The translations under genes were made by a program, and so were the position numbers. 64,000 nucleotides of DNA from Euglena gracilis (lineage: Eukaryota; Euglenida; Euglenophyceae; Euglenales): the NCBI GenBank assembly GCA_039621445.1, contig CP154955.1, positions 26,095,069-26,159,068 of the forward strand, in the 5' to 3' direction. The notes below the pieces were generated by a model. It saw nothing but the letters and a program-made list of their open reading frames with translations, was not told where the DNA came from and searched no databases. Below are positions 44,248 through 55,138 of this stretch, piece by piece; position 1 is the stretch's first letter; each line of letters opens with the position of its first letter.

Positions 44248-45329
44248 CATTCAAAGGGAAGGTGCGCTTTGAAATTATTTTTGCTTTGGAAGAAATATTT
44301 GCTTAGAACCACACTCAGCAGAATCAGTAAAGTTGCACAAATGAATCAGTCTGCAATCGTTACACATTCATTCCTTTTTGTTCAAACCTTGTTAGTTTTT
44401 TTTGATCTCTCAATCATGCACTGGTATTCGCAATTTGGGGAATGACCTTTTTTGAGGTTCAAGACCGCTTGTGTTGGGCAGTTTTGGGAATCTGTAATTC
44501 TTTGAGTTGTGCTCCGTCATGAATCCCCAGACATATTTTTTTTGGTTGGTTGGTTTTTTGGCTGGCTGGTTGGTTGGTTGGTTAGTTGGTTGGAAGGATT
44601 GCCAACAACGCCCTTTTCTGCAGAGAAATGGCAATACGCCCATCCACAAAAAGATCCATATTTCAGGTTTTTTTGGGATTTGATTTTTTTGTCCCCAAAT
44701 GTGAGCCACAAGCCAGCGACTGACTGTTTTTTTTTTGAAAGTGGAAGGTCACCCCTCCCCCTCTTAGCTCAGAAAATGTGCACTCTCAACCACAAGTCAA
44801 ACACAACAACAACGGCAGCGAACGCTCTTTGCTTTCCCCCAAATTCAAGAGGGCCCAAACACAAGCTGACCGGCGGTCCTCAGCATTTGAACCTCTCCCT
44901 GCCCCGGACTACGAGGAGTATGGCTACCGCGGGGGCGGGGCCAGGCTGTATTTTAGTCGGGTGCCGACCCCACCCCCCGGGGGGGGGGGTCCCGATCCGA
45001 CCGGGGGTAGGGCACACGGCCAAAAGTGCCCCAGCACAAACCCCGGCGCCTTTGGCCAAAAATGGCCTATTTTCAAAGGAATGTGCCTGGGCGCAGGCCG
45101 AAATCCGACCCCCCTGGGTCTAGTGCCTGCCCCCCAAGGCACTCCAGACCCCCCTTCCCCCCCGAGGTTGGTAAAAAACAGCCTGGGCGGGGCGTCGTCC
45201 GGGGTCCAGCGGGCTGCGGGGAAAGGGAAGGGCAAGGGGCCGAAGGGCAAGGGCAAAGGAAAGGGCAAAGGAAAGGGGGCCTGGCCAGGGATATCGCCCT
45301 TTGGTGTGGTAGCTTCTGTGCCCCCGTAA
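36503..45329 (+). CDS. Alba-domain nucleic-acid-binding protein (Rpp25/Mdp2-like), multi-exon, interrupted by two transposons
   Basis: Exon 1 is 36503-36622 (ATG; NEIRILAPPQRTPRNYIAYA), exon 2 is 36700-36807 (RAMGRAISKAI, VVKRRVPGLHQ); the intron between is GT-AG and phase 0. Exon 3 starts at 38730 after CACAG (ITKIESTSLVD). Exon 4 (about 38830-39328) carries DIARTVSAVSITLSR, is split by the element at 38984-39268, and continues DAVDTSDPGYQAPLPLSE to a GT donor. These stretches, in this order, are the Alba fold of Rpp25-type proteins, which bind RNA or DNA. C-terminal exons near 43.9-44.2 kb and 44.77-45.33 kb encode long Lys-Gly repeats and SQPQ...PDYEEYGYRGG, split by the element at 44942-45185, ending at TAA 45327. 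The exon 3-4 junction and the 44.17 kb donor are not clearly canonical. The last exons lie inside the left arm of the inverted repeat. Confidence 0.82.
37490..37615. repeat. TTTATACC word block within Alba intron 2
   Basis: ATTTATACTGACTCCCCC, ATTTATACCACCCCCC and inverted GGTATAAATGCGGGGG follow the same word-plus-C-tract grammar as the TA-flanked elements; ends are not resolved. Confidence 0.55.
37994..38681. mobile_element. TA-flanked element with C-tract inverted ends (word AAATATAAGACACC), in Alba intron 2
   Basis: Flanked by TA (37992-37993, 38682-38683). The ends are ACCCC..C-tract-AAATATAAGACACC and inverted GGTGTCTTATATTT-G-tract-T. The word occurs five or more times between C-tracts in the left 170 bases and again in the right 130 bases, with about 390 bases of unrelated sequence between. 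It ends only 48 bases before the exon 3 acceptor. Confidence 0.78.
38984..39268. mobile_element. hAT-like miniature element inside an Alba coding exon (candidate introner)
   Basis: Flanked by CCCGGGAC on both sides (38976-38983, 39269-39276). Ends are CAGAGGTTTTTTTTAG and, inverted, CAGGGGTTTTTTTAAG. Removing the element and one 8-mer joins ITLSRD to AVDTSDPGYQ without a frame change, exactly where other Alba proteins are continuous. There is no GT-AG pair that would restore this frame, so removal would need non-canonical splicing. Inside are a GGTGCCTTTGGCGCC hairpin, GGCCATTTTTGG and G/C tracts. Confidence 0.9.
39330..41021. other. Alba intronic DNA
   Basis: After the donor at about 39329 no exon is recognisable. 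39522-39605 is a tandem of CCGCAATTTT/CCTGCAATTT units, with a smaller cluster at 40100-40140. C-tracts fill 40665-40910. The rest is AT-rich. Confidence 0.5.
44942..45185. mobile_element. hAT-like miniature element inside the last Alba exon (candidate introner)
   Basis: Flanked by GGCGGGGC on both sides (44934-44941, 45186-45193). Ends are CAGGCTGTATTTTAG and inverted CAGGCTGTTTTTTACC. Removing it with one 8-mer joins DYEEYGYRGGG to ASSGVQRAAGKGKGK in frame. Contains CCCCGGCGCCTTTGGCC and GGCCTATTTTC; no coding capacity. Also present in the right arm at 59467-59725. Confidence 0.88.
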
Positions 45330-48300
45330 ATTGTGTCCAATGTGGATTTGCTTCCCAAATGTCCATTTATGGAGGGGTCCATCCCTTGGCCTAAAATATT
45401 TCCCCAACTTAAAAATGACCAATTCTTTTTCTCAGGGTTCGTTTTGTGTGGGTGCATTTCAGTGGGGGTGGGTGACGAAAGATCACTGGATGGCGGCCTT
45501 GTGGCCCGGCAACAGCGGGTTGAATGCCACTCACATATCATCACTTTGCCACCGGCTTGGCCGTTTCAGCATTCCCTCCAGCACCTCAAGGGTGTCCCTG
45601 GGGCTGATGTAGGCCGTTGGCTGCCTCTGGCCCGAGGGACCCACCCTGCCCAGTGTGACTGTACAGGCCGCGGGGTGGGGGCAGCGTGGTGTGGTGGCCG
45701 CTCCGGCGCCCTCCGTCGCAATGAAGCCGGCCTGCAGCCTTCCTCGGGTTTTGGACCTGTCAAAACCCTTAGTTGCACGAGCGTGTGTGACTCATTGTGC
45801 AACAGATGCTGGCCAGTGGAAATTTTTCCAGTGACCGGCGCGAACACTAAAACTGTTTTGACCCCCTTGCCCAAGAAAACACATTGCCCAAAAAAACCTT
45901 TTTTGTGTTTTTTTTTTGGAACAAAGTCTGCCGACAAACACATTGAAAACTTCATTTTCACTTTGGCACACAGCGCCGGAGGATTTTTTTTTCCAAAGTT
46001 GGTGGAACCCCTGGACGGGGGGGGGGGGAGGGTTATTGGCTTTTTGTCAAGCAAAATGGCTAGCCAGTGACCAGGGGGAAATTGATATCTGCAATTTTCC
46101 ACATTTCGCAATTTCCTTTAATTTCCCGCAATTCCCTCATTTCCCCCTTTTCCTCCCTCAGTCTCAATCAATTTGAAATGGAACATGCAATGAGTTCCGG
46201 TCCTCGAATGGTTCACAAGGGCTTTTTTTGGCTCTTTCCTGACAAAATTGCAAAAAGTCAATTTTTTGCACATTATGGCAAACTTCGTGACTTTTGGCAT
46301 TTTTTTTTGAGTTTTGCTGATAAATGTTTTCGACTTCGATATTCCGTGTTTTGGATTTGATTGTTTTTTTTATACAAAAATTTGAGCCGGGCGCCCATTT
46401 TCAACCCATTTGTGCATTTGGGCACCCGGCAAGGCAAACCATGTGCAGCTACCCAGCAACCCTTCAGGCAGCTGGACAGAAGTTAAAATTCGTCGATGGC
46501 GGGAGGGGGTTTGGGCTGGAAAACTTTCCGTTGGCTGGCTGGACTTCCCCTGGGGTGGGGTGCGCTCCGGATTTAGTGACACAGGATCCTGATGAAAATC
46601 ATGCAGGACACACTTCAACCAGAAACTCTCTATTCCTGTCAGCTTGATTAGCAAATTGCTCCAACATGTGTCGTGTTGCTAATGTCGTGTGCATGGAGGC
46701 TGTTTCTTGACCACTGATTTGCGGTATGCCCTCCATTGACCATTTTAAGTAACCGTGACCTTTAATGGCAGTTCATTTCGTTTTGCCTTAATCGAAGAGG
46801 AGTCTGAAAGTTGCAGCAGTAAAAACAGGAAGAACATATATTTTTCGGAAATTTTAGGTGTTTCCCCAAGTTTTGGTTTCCCATAATTATTGTTCGAATT
46901 TGGTTGGACTGTTTGGCCAACAATATCTAGAATTCCCAAGAAAACCTCATGCAAGATTGAAGTTTGTAGTGAATCTTATGCAAATTTCCACTTGGATGAA
47001 ATGAGGCCACATGGGAAGCAGTTCGTTCCTTTGTGTGAGGGTTATCAAGTTGTTGGGTGAAATACATGGCAAAATTTGGCTGTTTTTTCCCCGTAGGGGG
47101 GATTTTGGGGTTGGTCGACCTGAGGTTTTATGGGCGGGTGGGTTTTCAAAAAAAATTGTTTGGTGGATTTGGGCCCATGGAAAAGAACCCCACCCCCCCG
47201 GGATTGACAGGTTCCATCATTACCCCATACGACTCCCTTCAAAGTCATTTACCTTATTTTCAGCAAGATACTTCAAAGTTACACATGCGAGAGATTCCGA
47301 ATCTTGATACATATTAGTTTGTGTGTTGTGGCTTTGCACACAGCTCGGCTTCATGCCACTCACTTTGCTGTGGCCCTTTGTAGAGTATTAATAGCTGCTT
47401 CTCTTCCCATATGGGTGCGCATTTGGGGCGGTTGGGGGCCAAGTGAAGAAAATCGTATTATTATTTTTTTCTATTTCTAGTGCTTGGTGCTGGTGGGTGT
47501 TTCACAACATATTGAGGAAACGAGTTGTTTAAACCCAAAATCTTTGAGGCCATTTTTGAGGTGACATTTTTCACATTAAGGGTGGGCAAAACAAATCTGC
47601 ATGTTTTAGGAGCCTTGATCATTGTAGTTGACAAAATATTCGTCCAATTTCGTGAATTTGATTTTGCTTTGGTGCGACATGGATTCTTGACCTCTTTGCC
47701 TTTCCTCCTTTGCTTTGACCCCATCAGATAGGTGGGTCTTGGGAATGCTCATGTTGCCTTTTGCCAATATTCTGTTTTTCTGACAGTTATCCAAAATCTC
47801 CAAAATCTCTAAATCGATTTTTTTGAAGGCCCCAACCGAACTAAGCCACGATCATGACTGGTATGCCCTTCGGTGCCCCTCGATGCTTTCCTCTTGTGAC
47901 AGATTGTGGAACGTTATTGTCACTTTGCTGTACGTTATCTCTTGCATCACACAGAGCTAACAGCTGTATTTCTCCTACCTTCCTTTGTTCTCTTGGATGT
48001 CTTCGTCCTTCTCCTCCCCATTTTGTGAGGTTGTATATTTTTCAGCACACGATGTCCTTTCCCCCAAGCCCCGAACGGCAGAAATGCTATACCCACCCCA
48101 ATCCCAATTAGAAGCCCCCCCCCCCCGGGGCCACATTGCAGAAAACCTGGCGGTGGGGGCTTCTATTTGGGTACCCTTGTTTTCACCTCGACCAAAGGAC
48201 AGCCCTGTCTGGGGATCGAACAGGTTCGAAAATTAAAAAGTCAAAAAATGTGCCTTTTGATGTTTTGGGTGGGCGATGCTCCAAGGATGCCAGATACCAA

Positions 48301-49486
48301 GTCTCCCACACTTGTTTTCGGTCAGAATGTGCTGGACCGCTGTGCAGGAGGGGAGGGGTTGTTATTCGGATTTTGGCCGAAAACCCAAGGGGGGGAGGCT
48401 TCTATTTGGGGGGGGGTTGTTATTGGGAGAGGGGCTTCTCATTGGGGGTTTATGATCATTATGATCATTGAGTATAGTTTGTTAGTTTTCTCTGTCCTTT
48501 GTTTCCAACCTTGGTTTTGGTTGGCACATTTTTTTTGAGTGGCACTTTTGCAACGTTTAAGGAATTTGTAGAAAAAGAAACTGATGGTAAACTTGCCATC
48601 CAAATTTTCCTTGGAGGGTGGATGTATTTTCTTTTGGATGGACCTCCAGCCCACATTTTTTTGTGGCTAGGCTTTGGGTCTGCCTGTATCCTGCTTTGTT
48701 GGAATCCCGCCCCAGTGACACTGTCGTTTTGAAAATTGAGGGGCGTGTTAAGTTCCGTTGTGTTGCGAGTTGCGTTGATATTTTTATAGTGGAGATCATT
48801 GACGGAGATAACTGTAAGATTAAACAAACCAGGGTTCATGAATTTCAGTGTTCAGAGGAGAATATACACTGTGCAATTTTGCAGGTTTTTTTGCAGTGGT
48901 TTTTTCTGGAAAAGGTTGTGCATAAAATTTTTTGTGCAGTTTCTGCAGTTTTTTTTGATCTCCATTCATCGGAAAGAATTGTAATTTTTCCAAGTGAGTT
49001 AGTCAACTGTTTGCAGTGCAGTTTTTCATTGCCCTGAGTGCATTTTTGTTCCCCACCCCCCACACGATGGTCTATGGATGGAAAAGATGTGAGTATTAGG
49101 ATGTCTGGTGAGTCTCTGGGAAATAGTCAGTTTTTATTCAGTGGGATAGTGATAATTACGAATTTGCAGCAAAAGGAAGGAAGGAAGGAAGCTCGCTGTC
49201 AGGCAGGCAAACCCCAACCGGCCAGAATTTGTGTTTTCTCCGAAAAGAATTTGCACTAAGTTAGGTTTTCTCCTAAAGGAATATGCATTTCTATGCACGT
49301 TGCACAGTGGCACACTAGAAGCATCCTTAAGTAACCCCCCAAATAATATACCCCCTCCTGGCCCCCAACTTGGGCAGCCCAAATAATATACCCCCGGGTA
49401 TATTATTTGTGGAGGGTTTATTCCCCCTGTGGTTGGTCAAAAAATATTGGGCAAGGCTGGACAATATGCCTCTTCCTCCTTCGTTG
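45330..49486. other. Arm DNA 3' of the Alba gene, mostly unassigned
   Basis: 45.4-45.85 kb has long overlapping frames of non-repetitive composition on both strands, which may be an exon, but no family is recognised. Word elements: 48100-48460 (AATTAGAAGCC / AATAGAAGCC with inverted ends) and 49336-49415 (AAATAATATACCCCC, ending in inverted GGGTATATTATTTG). The rest shows no coding signal. Confidence 0.45.
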
Positions 49487-49499
49487 GGGGATGGACGAG

Positions 49500-52400
49500 A
49501 CCGGCAGCACAAACTCGTGCCCCACCACCAGGCAGAAAAGACAGTGGAGAGGTGCCGGGTGGGGCAAGGTGGGAGTTGCAGTGCAACCCGCACCAGGCCA
49601 GCACACACCTCCTGCCATGCCCGGTGGGGCAGCCGCAGCAGTACCCGCTTGGCGACGGCGAACTGGTCGGACATCGTGAAGCTGGGCCCGCCAGCCGGCC
49701 TGGCACAGCGTCCCACCCCGCCCCGGGGAAAGCCAACACGGCTTTGGCGCCGGGCTGAGACTGGCACCACACCAGTGGCACAGAGGGGAAGGGGGCGGGC
49801 CTCCCGGCGGCCGAGGGGCAGGAAGGGGGCCCCCGGGGCCAAGGGCTGCCCCACGGCCCGCAGCACATCCCGCACACAGGTCGGCGGCAACCTCCGGCCC
49901 CGTTCCAATCCGGTGGCCGGCATCCGTACATTGACTTAGCGACCCGGGGGGGGGGGGGGTTCCCAGGCCCAAAACCACAGAACCACCTTTTTGGAGAAGC
50001 GACCACACACGGGGGGGATCCACCCACCCACCCACCCGCCCGCCCATCTCAAACGCACCTAAAATCGGCCGAAAACCCTCGAAAAAACATTTCCGGCCCG
50101 GCCTTCGGCGGACCAGACCGGCCCATTTCACACTGAGGGAAGCGGTCCGGCGACCCAACCCCCCCACCCACCCACCAAAGAGAACCCACCTCCCCCCAGG
50201 GGGAGGGTCACAAATGGTGTTAAAGGAGCACGTGCCAGCAAGGTCCCACAACTGCTGTCATTTGGCAAATATCAAACAGAAGGAATATCCCATCAGAAGG
50301 AAACCTGTTCCATGCCACAAACCGCTCCTCTTCCCCCCCCCCAGGGAGGGTCTGGGAGCCAGCAGCTTGGCCTCAAACCACACGCTTTCGGCGGGGCTGG
50401 CCTTCGGCAGGTGGCGGCGGGTGCGGGTGGCCGGGGGCGTCCCACCGCTGGGGCTCCGGGCCGGCAGCCCCCACCCCTGCCACCGAACCACCCGGGGAGC
50501 CACGCCCGCCACCCCCCAAGGGGTACACAACAGACAGTCAGGGGGGATGCAGCACGAACTCTTGAAAACCACGTCAAAAAGGGGGGGGGGGAACAAAAAA
50601 AACCACAAGTTTTGCCAAATTTAAAAATGTCAAATTTCGCAAACAAAAAAAGGGCGGTTGCACCCCCCCTGCGATGTCTGGGTGAGCAGCGGGGCGGCCC
50701 AGGGGTTCATGCTGGCGTAGGGGGCGTCGGGCCTCAGGCAGTCCACGTTGCGAAGGAAGAGCCGGTTGCTGGGCTCCGCCTGCAGCAGGATTGGCGGCAG
50801 GCCGGGGCTCTGCCGGCTCCACGGCACAAAGACAGTGGGGTGGGGGTGACCCCCAAGAAAAATAAGACTCGGGCCTCATTTTGGGGGTCCATTGTTGAAA
50901 ACCTCCAGAGGGGGGGTCTTGTTTTTGGATGATTGCTTGACCAACCTGGCCCGAAAAATTGCAGTTTTCGAGTTTGCAAAAACTATGAAACTTTTCCTTC
51001 GCGCTTCGCGTCATGTGTGAATTGGCAAAAAAAAATGAGGCTGCACCTGATTTTCGACTTCAAAAATCCCAATTTATTGTAAATTTTGTCACTTTTTCGG
51101 GGAGGTTCACTGCGGGTGTGGGTGGCTGGGTGGGTGGGTGGGTGTGGATGGTTGTAAACGAAAATTTCATAATGCATAGTTATCACCGCCGCCACACGTT
51201 CGGAATTCAACGCAGGCATTTTTTGTACAAGTGATATCTCGTGTCCCAACAATCCCCAAATATTGAGCCATACATGCATGCCCCAATACTGCCCAAAGGA
51301 TGTTGCATGGTGAAGGAATCTGTCCAAATGGCTCTGCACCCTGCAATGTCATATGGACAGTCCCCTGCTACTACTGAACCACATATGGTTTAATCCAAAA
51401 GCACGTCTCTTTCCATGAGGTGTCCAAAGCCATGCTTTGTTGTTTTTCTTATTCCACTCTCTATTCAGTGAGAGGACATTGTGGTCTTCTTTTCAACCCA
51501 CCAGTGCTTTTTCATAAGTGGTATCATTTCACGTTGCTTATGGCGAAGAGAGGACAGGAGGCAAGATCCTTCTTTGAATTCTGCAGGCGGTAAAAGTATT
51601 GCTGAGAACCACAGGCTCATAAGGAGAATGATAGAGACAGACTAGGCTTTGTTAGAATTCTTCAAAAAAAAAGAAGTGTCCTATTTTGGGATTTTCCAAC
51701 ATCCATGTCCCCTACAAATGTCCACTATTAGTAAACACTTTCAAAGACGTCTGTATTTGGTTGATGAAGAGCACCTCTGCGCGTGATATTTGGCAGGTTC
51801 GGGTAGAAGTCATTCACAAACTTGGCGAGGACCCCACCTTCCTGCCCAAAATTCGGGGCAAAGCGTGGGCCGGTGGGATCCGATGCAGACTTCCATCCAG
51901 ATAAAGCCACAAGCCAGGCCATCTGCTGCAAGCGCATCTACTACAGGTGGGTATCGCGTGCACCCATGAGACGAGATGATTACAGAAAAGAAGCACCCAA
52001 TTGCCCAAAATACCATACTTTAGGTCTACTTTTTCATTCCAATAGAAAAAGAAAGCATTTTTGTGGACCCTTCTTGTGGGTGCACACTGAGTGCCGACTT
52101 ATAACATCCCATCCTCAACCACCACTTGGGGCCAGAGTATGAAGTGAGCGAGGAGGAGGGGGGGTGGTCTGGACGACCCCTTCCCCTCTGGAGGGGGGGT
52201 CGGACCCCCCTCCCTCTGTGCAAAAAAAGGCGCAAAGCAGCAGAAAAAATTGTCATTCAACAGGCGCAAAAAATCGCGTTTTCGCACACTTTTTTTGAAA
52301 AACCGGACAACACATACACCAAAAACTTCATCTTCCCTGGTGCGAAGCGCCGGAAAAGACTTTTTTTTGGGTCCTGGGGGTCCCGGACCCCCCCCCCTTG

Positions 52401-55138
52401 GTCAGAAGGGGGGAGGAGGGGGGGTCTGATCCCCCCTTCAAAACCACCACACTCTTCATACCCTACTTGGGGTCGACCACAAAATTGGTTCCTATCCCCT
52501 AATGTCCTATCCTCTAGCATCCACAATTCGGGGAGGGGGGCTTACATGGGTCATACAACAGTCCAGGTTCTCCTTGTGGGAAGCTCACAACCGAAACCCC
52601 TTGGGACAGCCCCAACAACCAATCCAAAACGTAGCCCTTTGGCATCCCAGGCCCCAAAGGCCAGGGAAGCCTGGCCCAGCCGCTGGTAGAAGTACACCGT
52701 CCGGCGGCGGGCGATGGTGCTGTTCAAAATCCACCGCGGCAGACCTGGAGGGGAGGAGCAGCGACCGAGCAGCTGGTGTCAGGCACTAAGTCGCCGTTTA
52801 AAGAAAACTGAAAAATCCTTAAAAATGACCAAATGTGCCTTAAAAACATTGAGAAAATTTTTCCTCTGCGAGCCAAAATGAAGTCACAAAACCTTAACAA
52901 AATAGGTCCGAACCTAAATACCGGAATGTTCCTTCACCGTGGGGGTGAAATGTCATCTGGGCATTGTTGGCCCCAATGCGAGGAATCGTTAGGGCTGGGG
53001 ATCCAGAACCCTGGGACTGAAGCCCTCCCTGTGTCAAAAATCTGGCCGAAATACGAATTTTTTGCAGGGGAAAAAAACATCGAGAATGTCGCTGTCGAGG
53101 GACTTCAAGCGCCAGTGAGTGTCAGGAGGTTCCCAGACCTCCCCGACACAGCACCAAAGGTAGGCAAACAGGAAAGAAACACCGCAGTGCCTTTAAGGGT
53201 ATGGCAGCAAACACAGTACAACATGATGTTCACTGTTAATATTTTCCATGAAAGAGGAACAGGCATGCCAGGACATATCGAGTGGTCGGTCGGTGAGAAC
53301 GAACTCAGAAGGAAGCAACGCAGCAGAGGATGATCCAGCATGGTTGAGGTTGTATGCCGCATACAGGCGAGTCTTGACCGCATACCAGTCTTGACAAATT
53401 CCTTGTAAATGGCGATGACCATAACTTTGTGTGTCTTCCACGAACGGGTTGTGTTGTCCCACGCATTCCATGGGGCACCTTCGTGTGCAAAGCTGCCAAG
53501 TGCAGTGCCAGGGCGACTTAATGCATCCCCGATACACAGGCACACACAGCCGATTCACTTGTGAGCAACGTGAATCATTGGAGGAAGGACCAATGCAGGA
53601 GTTCAAAGGATGCACTAAGGATGTTTTTCGGTTGACGTTGCTGACAGATCCCAGGGAGAGAGCTCCCTTCCACTTTCAAAACACCAGTCAGTCACCCCCA
53701 AAGAGGATCGGTGACCCCCGCCACACATGGCCTGTAATGGGCAAAAAAAACAATGGCTTGTTCAAAAACACTTCCGTTGCCAGGTGGGTGCCACTTTCGT
53801 CCAACGGAGGGTTGCCGTCATCGGAGTCGAAGAGTTCAGGCCTGTTTCACCTAAAACCCCCCCAAATACAAAACCCCCCCAAATATAAAACCTCCCCTGG
53901 GTCGTTTGACTTGGAGACCAAATATAAAACCCCCCTAAATATAAAATATCAGCTTCGGATCCATCACCTTCTGACTCCTCAGATGTTGGTGATTCAGTGG
54001 CCTCGGAGCTCGAAACGACCGAAATCGAGGCATCAAGGGAGGCTTCGGAGAGGTATTTTTTATTGGAAGCAACACAAAAGAGCTATGAGGGAAAAAAATG
54101 GAAAAGGACAGAAAATCGCCAGAAGTTTGGGTTCCCCCCCTATTTATAAACCCCCCCAAATATAAAACCCCTGTGGAGGTCTTGAAATTTCCGCCCAAAT
54201 ATAAAACCAGGGGGGTCTTGCATTTGGGGGTGGTTTACACAAAAATGAAGCGGCACACAGACAAAATAGGAAGATCCCCAAGCGAAATCCCCCGAGCTTG
54301 CCCCTTTCTGGGCTTTTTTGCCCTTTCTGGGCTTTTTTACCCCCCTGGCCTGGCTTGCGCTGCACCCCGTAACCCACACCGCAACACCGGACATCTCTTG
54401 TGAATAACCTCGGTACGAAAACCAGTCCCCCCCCCCCGGGGGGAGCTGGGGTAGGACACACAAAAAGATGGTACGGTTCAGGACACGCAGAGGCACAACA
54501 CAACAGGACTGGAACGAAAACAAAGGATGAAACTGCGGTCAGTGGCAGCTCTGGCCCACCTCATGGAACGGCACGCCGAACAGCAGGAAATCCGCCGCGT
54601 TGCGGGGCCGCCCCGCCGGCCAGCCGAAGCCGACCCGCTCCCCGTCGAACGCCGGCCACGGCGCTGTTGGAGACCGTTGGGCCCGTCCGGGGCACCGTCC
54701 CTCAACATTCGCCCCCCCCCCCCGCTCGTTGCTGTCAGAGGGGAATGGCACGGACATTATATGGAATTATTTCATGATTTTTGTTTGTCTTTTGCTTTAT
54801 TTTGGACTTTGGACAGCAGCAGTGTTCCTTTTGAACGTTTTGTTCATGGCGGACATGCAGTGCAGGGACTCTCACCAGTTGCCTGGCGCACAAAGCACTG
54901 ACGAGATGTGAACTTGGCCACTGGTCATACTTGAGCTTCGTGGCCTTACGCTGTACTTTGCCCAAAAGGTGGTGGCCCAGGCAGTCCTTCACAGGCTGCG
55001 TTTTGGGAGAGAGGAATGTATGGGGGCGTGGGGGAAGAACCACCGGTACAAGAGGGCCCGAGGCGGCTGTGGCTTGGGCCGGGGCATGGCCGGGAGCACG
55101 AAGCAGCACAGCACCAGCACCCCCAGAACCGTGTCCAT
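49500..55138 (-). CDS. Probable split gene in the inverted-repeat spacer, DUF3431/glycosyltransferase-like
   Basis: Several minus-strand segments look like exons of one gene. The first starts at ATG 55138 with a signal-peptide-like MDTVLGVLVLCCFVLPA. Others are near 54540-54710 (APWPAFDGERVGFGW), 53300-53545 (WKTHKVMVIAIYKEF), 52640-52740 (RWILNSTIARRRTVYFYQRL, preceded by a pyrimidine-AG acceptor), 51728-51937 (PNFGQEGGVLAKFVNDFYPN LPNI), 50630-50830 (TVFVPWSRQSPG, LRPDAPYASMNPW) and 49490-49930 (MSDQFAVAKRVLLRLPHRAW). The NxGxE..FV..FY..LPN pattern, then a DAPYASMN-type and an SDQFAV-type motif, recall DUF3431-class secretory glycosyltransferase-like proteins. Junctions are not all GT-AG, and the last exon runs into the left arm. 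Treat the family call as weak. Confidence 0.38.
52133..52465. mobile_element. Non-autonomous hAT-like element, 333 bp
   Basis: Flanked by CTTGGGGC (52125-52132) and CTTGGGGT (52466-52473), a 7/8 match. Ends are CAGAGTATGAAGTG and inverted TAGGGTATGAAGAGTG, both with the YARNG start. Internally it has GGTGCGAAGCGCCGG, G/C tracts and GGTCGGACC, as in the other copies. It lies within the candidate spacer gene, probably in an intron. Confidence 0.78.
53855..54235. repeat. AAATATAAAACC word arrays
   Basis: AAATATAAAACCCCCC-type words occur seven times between C-tracts in two clusters (53860-53945 and 54140-54230), resembling but not identical to the AAATATAAGACACC element in the Alba intron. Ends not resolved. 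Confidence 0.65.

Larger units (their letters stand above)
41022..49486 (+). repeat. Left arm of a giant inverted repeat
   Basis: The sequence reappears as reverse complement at 55177-64000, nearly identical by eye over its whole length, including unique stretches, the Lys-Gly exon, the CA/GT microsatellite (44205-44245) and a GGTT minisatellite (44540-44595). The inner boundary is sharp: after CCTCCTTCGTTG the two sides diverge. The outer boundary on the right is beyond the window. Differences are mainly homopolymer lengths plus one transposon insertion in the right arm. Confidence 0.95.

Noticed and set aside
43856-44272. Histidine/threonine-rich tail after the Lys-Gly exon
   Set aside because: It is read-through into the (CA)n microsatellite, which lies in an intron or after a donor.
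45800-46080. Element between two CCAGTG(G/A)..-type ends around a GCGCCGGAGG hairpin
   Set aside because: Internal similarity to the 11.1-11.5 kb element is clear, but no target duplication or matching ends could be read, so no boundaries are claimed.
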